Below, in pieces: positions 15,651-26,000 of a DNA stretch of 38,639 nt (its first letter is position 1; every line of letters starts with the position of its first letter). The stretch is taken from positions 1 through 38,639 of the forward strand of contig QEVT01000009.1 of NCBI GenBank assembly GCA_003576755.1, read 5' to 3'. Origin of the DNA: a bacterium (GTDB lineage Bacteria > Chloroflexota > Anaerolineae > Epilineales > Epilineaceae). The notes under the pieces are model-generated. The model did not search any database, was not told where the DNA came from, and was given only the letters and a program-made list of their open reading frames with translations. The position numbers were made by a program, and so were the translations under genes.

Positions 15651-15762
15651 TGTCGGGCAAAGGTCGCCCGCGCCATGCCATGCCGAGCCGCGTCGCCGAA
15701 GGCGCCGGCCGTCTCAGCCCGGTGCCGCCAGCCGTCGCCGGGCCCGAACACGGGAGTCTTGC

Positions 15763-16779
15763 TTGACCATCCGAGCCGGCGTGTTTGGCGCCACCGGGTA
15801 CACCGGGCTGGAGCTCATCGCGCTCCTTGCCGCACATCCCGACGTCGCGCTCCGGTTCGCGGCGTCGGAGTCGCGCGCCGGCCGCTCGCTGCGCGACGTC
15901 CATGCCGGCGCCCCCGACGTGCCGCTGATCCGACCACACGACGCGCCGGTCGGCGACATCGACGTCGCGTTCCTGTGCCTGCCGCACGCCGCCTCGGCCA
16001 CCACCGCGGCCTGGCTCCTCGACCGCGGCCCGCGCGTGATCGACCTGAGCGCCGACTTCCGACTGCGCGATCCCGCTGCCTATCGGCAGTGGTACGGCGC
16101 CGACCACCCCGCACCCGGCCTGCTCGGCACCGCCGTCTACGGCCTCACCGAGGTCGCACGGCCGCTCCTGCCCGGTGCGCGCCTCGTCGCCAACCCCGGC
16201 TGCTACGCCACCAGCATCCTCCTTCCGCTCCACCCGCTCGCCGGCGTCGGCGCGACGCGCGGCACCGTCATCGCCGACAGCAAGTCCGGCGTGTCCGGCG
16301 CCGGGCGCGTGCCCAAGCTGCACACCCACTTCGTCGAGGTCGCCGAGAACTTCGCACCGTACAGCATCGGCCGGACCCATCGCCACATCGCCGAGATCGA
16401 TCAGGCGCTCGCGGCGTGGAGCGCGGCACCGCCGCTCGTGGTGTTCTCGCCGCACCTTCTGCCGGTCACGCGCGGCATCCTGACGACGCTGTACGTGCCG
16501 CTCGCGCCCGACTGGGACCATGCCCGGGTGCACGCTCGCCTCGCGCAGGCGTTTGCCGGCGAGCCGTTCGTGCGCGTGCTGCCCGCGGGCGAGGCCGCCA
16601 CGCTGGCGCACGTCCTGCGGACCAACCGCTGCGTCGTCGGCGTGCACCCCGCCGGCCGGGACGGCCTGGCGATCGTCACGAGCGCGCTCGACAACCTCGT
16701 GAAGGGCGCGGCCGGGCAGGCGCTGCAGAACATGAACGCGATGTTCGGGCTGCCCGAGACCCGCGGGCTCACCGCGTGA
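15763..16779 (+). CDS. argC: N-acetyl-gamma-glutamyl-phosphate reductase
   Basis: 338 residues from a TTG start at 15763, supported by GGGAG at 15752-15756 and by the N-terminus TIRAGVFGATGYTG, the NADP-binding Rossmann loop. ArgC reduces N-acetylglutamyl phosphate to the semialdehyde. The catalytic Cys147 is in ANPGCYAT, and the later SGVSGAGR and HLLPVTRGI segments match the family. Length is typical. It is the first structural gene after the attenuator and ends with a GTGA overlap into argB. LysY of the LysW pathway is a homologue, but the ArgB/D/A/G/J neighbours argue for arginine. Confidence 0.96.
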   Translation: MTIRAGVFGATGYTGLELIALLAAHPDVALRFAASESRAGRSLRDVHAGAPDVPLIRPHDAPVGDIDVAFLCLPHAASATTAAWLLDRGPRVIDLSADFRLRDPAAYRQWYGADHPAPGLLGTAVYGLTEVARPLLPGARLVANPGCYATSILLPLHPLAGVGATRGTVIADSKSGVSGAGRVPKLHTHFVEVAENFAPYSIGRTHRHIAEIDQALAAWSAAPPLVVFSPHLLPVTRGILTTLYVPLAPDWDHARVHARLAQAFAGEPFVRVLPAGEAATLAHVLRTNRCVVGVHPAGRDGLAIVTSALDNLVKGAAGQALQNMNAMFGLPETRGLTA

Positions 16780-17584
16780 GCCCGCGCGTGCCGGCGCCTG
16801 CCACCCCCGCCCGCGTCGTCAAGCTGGGCGGGCGGTTGCTCGACGATCCCGCGGCGTTGGCCGGCCTTGCCGCCGCCATCGCGGGGCTGCCCGGGCGCGT
16901 CGTCGTCGTCCATGGCGGCGGCGACGCCATCGGCGAGCTGCAGGGCCGCCTGGGCTTGGCCGTCGAGAAGCGCGACGGCCTGCGCGTCACGACGGCCGGC
17001 GCGCTCGACGTCGTCACCATGGTGCTGGCCGGGCGCATCAACACGCGCGTCGTCGCGGCCCTGCACGCCGCCAAGGTCGATGCGCTCGGGCTGTCCGGCG
17101 TCGATCGCGGGCTCCTCGATTGCCGTCGCGTGATCCACCCTGCCGGTGACCTCGGCTTCGTCGGCGAGGTGGCGGCGGTGCGGGTCTCCGTCTTGGCCGC
17201 ATGCATGGCCGAGCACGTGGTGCCGGTGGTCGCGCCGCTCGGCGTCGACGCGGGCGGCCAGGTGTACAACGTCAACGCCGACGATGCGGCGGCGGCGATC
17301 GCCAGGGCCCTCGGCGTCGAGCTGGACCTGGTGTCCGACGTCGGCGGCGTCGTCGTCGACGGTGCCGTCGTGACGCGGCTGGCCGCCCCCGAGGCCGAAC
17401 GCCTCATCGCGGCCGGCGTGATTCACGGCGGCATGGTGCCGAAGGTGCGGGCCGCCCTCGGCGCGATCGCCAGCGGCGTGCCCCGCGCCCGGATCGTCGA
17501 TCCGCAAGGGTTGGTGGCGGGCGCCGGGACGGTCTTTGCCGGGGGCCCCGCGTCGCCCGATCCCGATGCGATGGAGATCAGCAC

Positions 17585-17588
<4 letters not shown>
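16776..17588 (+). CDS. argB: Acetylglutamate kinase
   Basis: 270 residues from a GTG overlapping the argC stop (GTGA). ArgB phosphorylates N-acetylglutamate. Visible family features are the N-terminal VVKLGGRLL strand, the VVVVHGGGDAI glycine loop, the VNADDAAAAIA segment and the C-terminal GVIHGGMVPKVRAA motif. It lacks a long N-terminal helix of the kind linked to arginine feedback in hexameric enzymes, although the first ~10 residues are unstructured-looking. A GTG at 16788 is an alternative start. It ends with an ATGA overlap into argD. A lysine-pathway kinase is less likely because no lysW is nearby. Confidence 0.95.
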
Positions 17589-18864
<1,276 letters not shown>

Positions 18865-18868
<4 letters not shown>

Positions 18869-19494
18869 CCGACGGCCTGCCCCGGCTTCGCCCGGCCGCG
18901 GCCGGCGACGTCCCGCGCCTGGCCGCGATGGTGGCCGCCCACGCCCGCAGCGGCGACGTGCTGCCACGGTCGGCCGAGAGCATCCGCGCCGGCCTGGACG
19001 ACTGGTGGGTGGTCGAGGCCGGCGGCGAGGTGATCGCGTGCGGTTCGCTGTGGGTGTACGGGCCGCACCTCGCCGAGGTCCGATCGCTGATCGTCGACGC
19101 GCCCGCGCGCGGCCAGGGGTGGGGCCGCGCCATCGTCGAGGCCCTCGTGGATGCCGCGCGCCGGCGCGGCATCCGCCGGGTGTTCACGCTCACCCGCGCC
19201 GCCGGGCTGTTCGAGCGCACCGGCTTCCACCCGACCGACAAGGCGGTCTTCCCGGAGAAGATCTGGAAGGACTGCCAGCAATGCCCGTTGCACGACGCGT
19301 GCGACGAGATCGCGCTGACCCGCGACGTGCTGACCGATGCCGACGCCGCCGCAACCGACGCCGTGGCGGACGAGGCGATCGAAGCACACGCGGTGCCGCT
19401 GGAGGGGCGTCCGATCGCCGGCCTCGCCCTGTCGCCATCGCCCGTCGCACGGGCGGCCCGAGGAGGATCGATTGCGCGCCCACACCGTCGCTGA
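18865..19494 (+). CDS. argA: N-acetylglutamate synthase, short GNAT type
   Basis: 209 residues. It is a GNAT fold: the [16 protein letters not shown] start, the [19 protein letters not shown] acetyl-CoA loop, and [15 protein letters not shown]. It ends in the distinctive [20 protein letters not shown] tail, with cysteines at ~137, 140 and 146. That tail is shared by the short bacterial N-acetylglutamate synthases, which lack an amino-acid kinase domain. Placement inside argCBDAGJ supports the role: acetyl-CoA-dependent acetylation of glutamate to prime the pathway. About 50 Ala-rich residues follow the domain, and the 3' end overlaps argG. Biochemical specificity is inferred from motif and context. 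Confidence 0.85.
19461..19467 (+). promoter_or_regulatory. Consensus Shine-Dalgarno deciding the argG start
   Basis: AGGAGGA ends 4 bp before the TTG at 19472 and far (34 bp) from the GTG at 19502. It lies inside the argA coding region and is among the few full-consensus ribosome binding sites in the window, so it favours the TTG start. Confidence 0.65.
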
Positions 19495-20749
19495 TGCCAC
19501 CGTGAACAAGGTCGTGCTCGCCTATTCGGGCGGGCTGGACACCTCGGTCATCGTGCCGTGGTTGCGCGAGACCTACGGCTGCACGGTGATCTGCTACTGC
19601 GCCGACCTGGGGCAGGGCGAGGAGCTCGCCGGGCTGCGCGACAAGGCGCTCGCCAGCGGCGCCGCCGACTGCGTCATCGAAGACCTGCGCGAGACCTTCG
19701 CGCGCGACTACCTCTTCCCGATGCTCCAGTCCGGCGCCGTCTACGAGCACCAGTACCTGCTCGGCACGTCGATCGCCCGCCCGCTCATCGCCGCGCGACA
19801 GGTCGCGCTCGCCGAGGCGGTGGGGGCGGATGCGGTGGCGCACGGCTGCACCGGCAAGGGCAACGACCAGGTCCGCTTCGAGCTGACGTTCAAGGCCCTG
19901 AACCCCCGGCTGCGGGTCATCGCGCCGTGGCGCGAGTGGCACATCCGGTCGCGCGAGGACGCGCTGGCGTATGCGGACGCCCACGGCGTGCCGATCGCCC
20001 AGCGCGAACGCAGCATCTACAGCCGCGACCGCAACCTCTGGCACCTCTCGCACGAGGGCGGCGGGCTCGAAGACCCCGCCCGCCCGCCCGACCCGGCGAT
20101 GTTCCTGTGGACCGCAGACCCGGCCGAGGCGCCGGGCACGCCCGAGATCGTCGAGATCGCGTTCGATGCCGGCACGCCGGTTTCCGTCAACGACGTCCGC
20201 CTGTCGCCGGCGATGCTCATCGACACGCTCAACGCCATCGGGGCCCGGCACGGGGTCGGGCGGATCGACCTGGTCGAGAACCGGCTGGTCGGCATGAAGT
20301 CGCGGGGGGTCTACGAGACCCCGGGGGGAACGCTGCTCTATGCCGCCCACCGCGAGCTCGAGTCGCTGTGCCTCGACCGCGACACGGCGCACGCCAAGGC
20401 CGGCCTGGCGCTGCGGTATGCCGAGCTCGTGTACTTCGGTCAGTGGTTCCATCCGCTGCGCGCCGCGCTCCAGGCGTTTGTCGACCAGACCCAGGCCACC
20501 GTGACGGGCTGGGTGCGGCTCAAGCTGCACAAGGGGCTCGTGACGGTCGATGGTCGGGACAGCCCCAACAGCCTGTACCGCGAGGACTTCGCCACCTTCG
20601 GCGCCGACGACGTCTACGACCAGCGCGACGCCGCCGGGTTCATCAACCTGTTCGGCCTGCCGATGAAGGTGCAGGCGATGCTCGGCGTGTCGGACGGCGG
20701 ACTGGTGCGCTACGCCGCGCCCGACTACAGCCGGTTCAAGCGCGACTGA
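19472..20749 (+). CDS. argG: Argininosuccinate synthase
   Basis: 425 residues from TTG 19472, chosen because AGGAGGA ends 4 bp upstream. The in-frame GTG at 19502 would give 415 residues and the more usual [11 protein letters not shown] start. ArgG condenses citrulline and aspartate with ATP. The PP-loop AYSGGLDTS begins at residue 17. Other signatures are [28 protein letters not shown] and the substrate loop [14 protein letters not shown]. It overlaps argA by 23 bp. Its substrate citrulline needs ornithine carbamoyltransferase, which is not encoded in this window. Confidence 0.96.
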   Translation: MRAHTVADATVNKVVLAYSGGLDTSVIVPWLRETYGCTVICYCADLGQGEELAGLRDKALASGAADCVIEDLRETFARDYLFPMLQSGAVYEHQYLLGTSIARPLIAARQVALAEAVGADAVAHGCTGKGNDQVRFELTFKALNPRLRVIAPWREWHIRSREDALAYADAHGVPIAQRERSIYSRDRNLWHLSHEGGGLEDPARPPDPAMFLWTADPAEAPGTPEIVEIAFDAGTPVSVNDVRLSPAMLIDTLNAIGARHGVGRIDLVENRLVGMKSRGVYETPGGTLLYAAHRELESLCLDRDTAHAKAGLALRYAELVYFGQWFHPLRAALQAFVDQTQATVTGWVRLKLHKGLVTVDGRDSPNSLYREDFATFGADDVYDQRDAAGFINLFGLPMKVQAMLGVSDGGLVRYAAPDYSRFKRD

Positions 20750-20813
20750 GCACCGTCGGGACCGGTTGCGACGGCCGCTGCCGGCGATGCACGACCACCG
20801 CGGGAGCGTTTCC

Positions 20814-22157
20814 ATGGATCTCGACACGTCGAACCCCAAGGGCGAGCCCCCGGCCGTCTGGCTCGCAGACGGCGGCGTGACCAGCGCCGCCGGCTACCGG
20901 GCCGCCGCGGTCGCCGCCGGGCTCAAGGCGTCGGGAGGGCCGGACCTGGCGATCCTCGTCAGCGACCACGCCGCTGCCGCGGCCGGCGTGTTCACCCGCA
21001 ATCGCGTGGCGGCGGCCCCGGTCCTGGTCGACCGCGCGGTGCTCGCCGGCGGTGCCGGCCGTGTGCGCGCGGTCGTCGTCAACGCGGGCATCGCCAACGC
21101 GTGCACCGGGCCCGGAGGGCTGGAGGACGCGCAGGCGATGCAGCGGTTGACGGCGGCCGCGATCCCGGGGAACGCCGCGCCCGAACAGGTGCTCGTGCTC
21201 TCGACCGGCGTCATCGGGCACCGCCTCCCGATGGACCGCGTGGCGCAGGGCATCGCCGTGGCCGCGGGCGCGCTGGCCGCCGACGGCGGCGCGGCCATGG
21301 CGCGCGCCATCATGACCACCGACACCCGTCCCAAGCAGTGCGCGCTTCGCGTGCGGCTGGCCGGCGGCGACGTCGTCGTGGGCGGGGTGGCCAAGGGCTC
21401 GGGGATGATCCACCCCGACATGGCCACGATGCTCGCCGTGGTCACCACCGACGCCCGGTTGCCGGTGGCAGACCTCGATGCCACCCTCCGAACGGCCGTG
21501 GCGGGCACCTTCAACCGGATCACGGTCGACGGCGACACGAGCACCAACGACACCGTGTTGGCCCTGGCCAACGGCGCCGCCGGCGTCGCGGTCGAGACCC
21601 CCGCCGACCGCGACGCGTTCCAGGGCGCCCTCGAGGCCGTGTGCCTCGCCCTCGCGCACGCCATCGTCCGCGACGGCGAGGGTGCGACGCGCTTCGTCAC
21701 GGTGCACGTCCGCGGCGCGACGGACGATGCCGGTGCGGCGGCGGTGGCACGAACCATCGCCACCTCGCCGCTCGTCAAGACCGCCCTGGCAGGCGGCGAC
21801 CCCAACTGGGGCCGGATCCTGGCGGCCGCCGGCCGTGCCGGCGTGCCGGTGGACCCCGATCGGATGACGCTGTCGGCCGCGGCGGGCGGCGGGCTCGCGG
21901 CCTCCGACGCGGGTGCCGCGCCCACCTTGGCCAAGCCGGCGGAGGCCGATGCGGCGACGGGCTCCGGTCGACCGCCGGTGGTGCTGGTGCGTTCCGGTGC
22001 GCCCGCCGGTTATGTCGAGCAAGAGGCGGCAGCGGTCTTCGCCGCTCCGGAGATCACGCTGGACCTCGATCTCGGCCTCGGCGGCGGGGCCGCGACGTAC
22101 TGGACGACCGACCTGACGGCGGCGTACGTCGCGATCAACGCGGACTACACGACGTGA
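20814..22157 (+). CDS. argJ: Glutamate N-acetyltransferase / ornithine acetyltransferase
   Basis: 447 residues from ATG 20814 with GGGAG 7 bp upstream. ArgJ moves the acetyl group from N-acetylornithine to glutamate, recycling it. The precursor cleaves itself before T205 in KGSGMIHPDMATML, and that Thr is the nucleophile. VNAGIANACTG, STGVIG and the C-terminal YVAINADYTT also mark the family. The protein is about 40 residues longer than usual because of an Ala/Gly-rich insertion at roughly 352-395, near the C-terminus. It is the last gene of the arg operon and is followed by two GC hairpins. Confidence 0.95.
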   Translation: MDLDTSNPKGEPPAVWLADGGVTSAAGYRAAAVAAGLKASGGPDLAILVSDHAAAAAGVFTRNRVAAAPVLVDRAVLAGGAGRVRAVVVNAGIANACTGPGGLEDAQAMQRLTAAAIPGNAAPEQVLVLSTGVIGHRLPMDRVAQGIAVAAGALAADGGAAMARAIMTTDTRPKQCALRVRLAGGDVVVGGVAKGSGMIHPDMATMLAVVTTDARLPVADLDATLRTAVAGTFNRITVDGDTSTNDTVLALANGAAGVAVETPADRDAFQGALEAVCLALAHAIVRDGEGATRFVTVHVRGATDDAGAAAVARTIATSPLVKTALAGGDPNWGRILAAAGRAGVPVDPDRMTLSAAAGGGLAASDAGAAPTLAKPAEADAATGSGRPPVVLVRSGAPAGYVEQEAAAVFAAPEITLDLDLGLGGGAATYWTTDLTAAYVAINADYTT

Positions 22158-22205
22158 CGCGGCCCGTCGAACGCGGGCGGGGAACCAGGGCGACCATCGT
22201 CTGCG

Positions 22206-22242
22206 CCCGTGGCGTCGGGCCGGGCCGTCGCCCGGCCACGGG
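22206..22242 (+). terminator. GC-rich hairpin after argJ
   Basis: An inner 7-bp stem GCCGGGC/GCCCGGC around CGTC is extended by an outer CCCGTG/CACGGG pairing with a 7-nt bulge. It lies about 50 bp past the argJ stop. There is no T-tract, so termination is inferred from position. Confidence 0.4.
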
Positions 22243-22256
22243 GATCGCGCCTGGGC

Positions 22257-22278
22257 GCGTCGGGCGGCCGCCCGACGC
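22257..22278. terminator. Perfect 22-bp palindrome between convergent genes
   Basis: The sequence GCGTCGGGCGG and its exact reverse complement abut at the centre. Either strand can fold into a 9-bp stem with a GGCC loop. It sits 4 bp before the stop of the minus-strand nitrilase and after argJ, where a bidirectional terminator is expected. It could also be a protein-binding dyad. Confidence 0.45.
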
Positions 22279-22281
22279 ACG

Positions 22282-23061
22282 TCACCAGCCGGCGTAGACG
22301 TCCGGACGGCGGTCCGCCAGGAACGAGAACCGGGCCCGCGCCTCGGCCACGGCCGCCCCGTCGACGGCGCCGGCGACGACTGCCGGCTGGCCGGAGGCCG
22401 TGGCGATGACCTCGCCGAGGGGGTCGACCAGCGCCGAGTCGCCGACATAGGCCAGCCCACCGCCCGCGCCGACCCGATTGACGCCGAGCACGAACGCCTG
22501 GTTCTCGATGGCGCGCGCTCGAAGCAGCGCCGACCAGTGTTGCCGCCGCGCTGCCGGCCAGCTCGCGATCACCACGAACAGGTCGGTGCGGTCGGCCGCG
22601 GCCCGGAACGGCTCGGGGAAGCGCAGGTCGTAGCAGATCAACGGCGTCACCCGCAGGCCGTCGACGGCGACGGTGACCAGCGCCGTGCCCGCGGCGTAGT
22701 GCCGGTCCTCGCCCGCCAGCGAGAACGGGTGGATCTTGCGATAGCAGCCTGCCTCGGCGCCGTGCGGGTCGAACACCGCGCACGCGTTGAACGGGCGCGG
22801 CGCGCCCGGCTCGACCAGGCCGCCCGCGACCCAGACGCCGTGCCGCGCCGCCAGCGCCGCGAGGTACCGGCGCACGGCATCCCCGTGGGCTGCGATCGCG
22901 TCGGCAGCCATCGAGTAGCCGGTGGCGAACATCTCGGGCAGCACGACGAGCCGGGCGCCTCCGGCGACGGCGCCGGCCGCCAGCACGTCGGCGCGCGCGA
23001 AGCTCGCAGGCGGGTCTTCCCACGCGCTGTCGATCTGGAGGCCGGCGACCGGGAGCCCCAT
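22282..23061 (-). CDS. Carbon-nitrogen hydrolase, omega-amidase-like
   Basis: 259 residues from an ATG 11 nt after the phosphorylase stop. The nitrilase-superfamily triad is complete: E43 in VVLPEMFATGYS, K109 in CYRKIHPFS and C143 in LICYDLRFPEPF. The FSLAGEDRHYAAG loop and short length point to the Nit2/YafV group, which hydrolyse 2-oxoglutaramate or 2-oxosuccinamate, the products of glutamine or asparagine transamination. A class I aminotransferase of the matching type is encoded further up the same strand (28936-30105). Exact substrate is inferred, and another small amide is possible. Confidence 0.86.
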   Translation of the reverse strand: MGLPVAGLQIDSAWEDPPASFARADVLAAGAVAGGARLVVLPEMFATGYSMAADAIAAHGDAVRRYLAALAARHGVWVAGGLVEPGAPRPFNACAVFDPHGAEAGCYRKIHPFSLAGEDRHYAAGTALVTVAVDGLRVTPLICYDLRFPEPFRAAADRTDLFVVIASWPAARRQHWSALLRARAIENQAFVLGVNRVGAGGGLAYVGDSALVDPLGEVIATASGQPAVVAGAVDGAAVAEARARFSFLADRRPDVYAGW

Positions 23062-23072
23062 CGGCCGGAACC

Positions 23073-26000
23073 CTAGAGCCACTTCACGAGCGGCGTCAGC
23101 GTCTCGACGTCCGCGCCGGCCGGGTGCGACGCCGGGATCACGCGCACGCCCAGCGAGTGCTCCCCGGTCGCCGTCGGCGTGATCGAGGCCGCCCACACGC
23201 TCGCGGCATCTGGACCGCCGGCGCCGGTGGCGTCGGTCGCCGCCATGTCGAACGTGTCGAACCCGTCCACCTGCTCGTCCGTGCCCGCCCGGATCACCAC
23301 GGCCTGCACCCGCAGCTCCTCGGCCCGGAGGTGCGGGTGCCGCAGCTCGACGCGCAGTCGAACGACGGCTCCCGACTGGACGGTGTCGCCGTCCATGCCT
23401 TCGATGCCCAGATCGGCGAAGGCCACGGTGTCCCAATGCTGGTGCAGCCGCTGCTTGAACCCGACCAGCGCGAACAGACGGGCATGGCCGTCGGCCGTCA
23501 GCGTCGCGGCGTCGCGGCGGGCAGGGTCGTAGACCCGAGCCTGGTACTCACGCAGCATCCGCTCGGCCGAGAAGCGCGGCAGGATCGTGGCCATCGACTC
23601 CTTGGCCATCTCCACCCACTCGAACGGCAAGCCCCCCGACACCCGGCCCGTGAACCGCGGCAGCACCTCGTTCTCGATCGCGCCATACACCGAGGCGCTG
23701 TCGATCTGGTTCTGGTACTCGGGGTCTTCTTCGGCCGCGACGTCGTCGATCATCCAGCCGTTGCGTCCGTTGAACGCTTCGGGCCACCAGCCGTCGCCGA
23801 CGCTGAGGTTGAGGGTGCCGTTGACGCCCGCCTTGATGCCCGACGTGCCGCTGGCCTCGAGCGGGCGGGTGGGCGTGTTGAGCCAGACATCGCAGCCCGC
23901 CACCATCAGCCCGGAGAGGTGCATGCCGTAGTCTTCGAGGAACAACACGTGACCGAGCAGCCTCGGTCGGCGGGCCAGCTCGACGACGTCGCGGATCAGC
24001 GCCTTTCCGAGGTCGTCGGAAGGATGTGCCTTGCCGGCGAACAGGAACACGATCGGGACGTCTCCCGAGACCAGGCTCTCCAGCCGCTCGAGATCGCGAA
24101 ACAGCAACGTCGCCCGCTTGTACGGCGCGAAGCGGCGCGCGAACCCGATCACGAGCGAGTCCTCCCGCAGGTGGCGCAGGGACTCGGAGAGCGCCGCCGG
24201 ATGCTCGCGGCGCGACACCCACGTGCGCGGCACGTTGGCGCGCAGCCAATCGAGCAGCCGCTGCTTGGCCGACAGGCGCGCCTGCCAGAACTCGCGCGCG
24301 TCGAGCTGCCGCACGTGGTCCCAGTACGCCTCGTCGGCAAGGTGGGCGCGCCAGTCGTCGGGCAGGCGTGCATCGAAGAGCGCGTGCCACTCCGGTGCGA
24401 GCCAGGTCGGCACATGCACCCCGTTGGTGATGGCGGCGACCGGCACCTCGTCCTCGTAGAAGCCGGCGTAGAGCGGGTGGAAGAGCCGCCGCGAGACCGC
24501 CGCGTGGATGCGGCTGACGCCGTTGACGCGGTCGCTCCCGCGCAGCGCCAGCGCCGTCATGCTGAAGCTCGGGTCATGCTCGGCCCACGGGGCCTGGCCA
24601 AGCCCCGCGATCGTCGCGCCATCCTGGAGCAACACCGGTTCGAGGGGGGCGATGTACGGGCGGATCAGGTCTTCCGGAAACGCGTCGTGGCCGGCTGCGA
24701 CCGGCGTGTGGGTGGTGAAGGCCGTGGTCTGCCGCACCAGCGCGAGGGCCTCGTGCCACTTCAAGCCTCCCTGCACGAGGTCCACCAGGCGCGCGAGGAT
24801 CAGGAACGCGCTGTGGCCCTCGTTCATGTGATAGACCTGCGGCGTCAGCCCGATCGCCTTGAGGAGCCGGTAGCCGCCCATCCCCAGCACCATCTCCTGG
24901 CGCAGCCGATGGCGCTGGTCGCCGCCGTACAGGCTGTCGGTGAGCGCGCGGTCCTCGTGGCGGTTGGCTTCGATGTTGGTGTCGAGGAGATACAGGTCGA
25001 CCGTGCCGACGGCTGCGCGCCAGGCCCGCGCGTAGACCGTTCCGCCCGGCAGCGGCAGCTCGACGGTGACCGGCAGGCCGTGGTCGGTCGTCACGAGCAC
25101 GAGCGGGTGGTTCTGGGCCACCAGGTGCTCCTTGAGCGGTTCCTGCAGGCCGTCGGGCCGGAGCCGCTGCTTGAAGTACCCGTGACGGTACGCCAGGCCG
25201 ACCGCGCACATCGGCAGGCCGAGGTCGCTGGCGGTCTTGAGGTGGTCGCCGGCCAGCACGCCCAGCCCGCCCGAGTACAGCTTGAAGCTGTCCACCAAGC
25301 CGTACTCCATGCAGAAGTAGGCGATCTCGGGCCGGGCACGACGCTGCAGCGCGTCGGCCAGGTCGTGCACCGCCTGATCGACGCGCGCCACGAAGGCCGG
25401 CGATGCGGCGGCCGCGGCGAGCTTCGCGCTCTCGACGTGCTCGAGGAACTGGACCGGGTTTCGGCCGGTGTCGGACCAGAGGTCCGCGTCGAGCTCGGCG
25501 TACAACGACGCCGCAGCCGGGTGCCACGACCACCAGAGGTTCATCGCCAGCTCGCGCAACCCCGCGAGCGACGCGGGGACGGCGTTGCGCACGCTGAAGG
25601 CGTGCAGGCGGGCCGTGACGGCCGACCCGGTGGACACCGGACGGGCCTTGAGGCTCGCCAGCGCGGCGAACCGTCCCTTGGGCATCGTGCGCGCGCGCTC
25701 GGCCGCGCGTTCCGCGGCCTGGGCGTGCGCCTCGAGGTAGGCCGGGGCGAACTGCTTCCAGCGGCAGGCGTGGCTGGTGCGGAGGGCGGCGGCGGCCAGC
25801 GCGCGGCGTTCGTCGGGCGACAGGCCGAGGAACGCGACGAGGTGCTCCATGAGCGACTGGCTCACCCACTCGAACGCCCGCCCCTGGCGCGCGACCACCG
25901 CCACGCCGGTCGCCGGCCAGTCGCCGCGGTCGCGCGCCCAGCGCCCGAAGCCGGCCAGGTCGGTGGTGATCGTCGGGACCCCGAGAGCGATGCTCTCCAT

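Noticed and set aside
15506-15762. T-box riboswitch upstream of argC
   Set aside because: I see no T-box consensus or specifier-loop architecture. The hairpins together with an Arg-rich ORF fit ribosome-mediated attenuation better.
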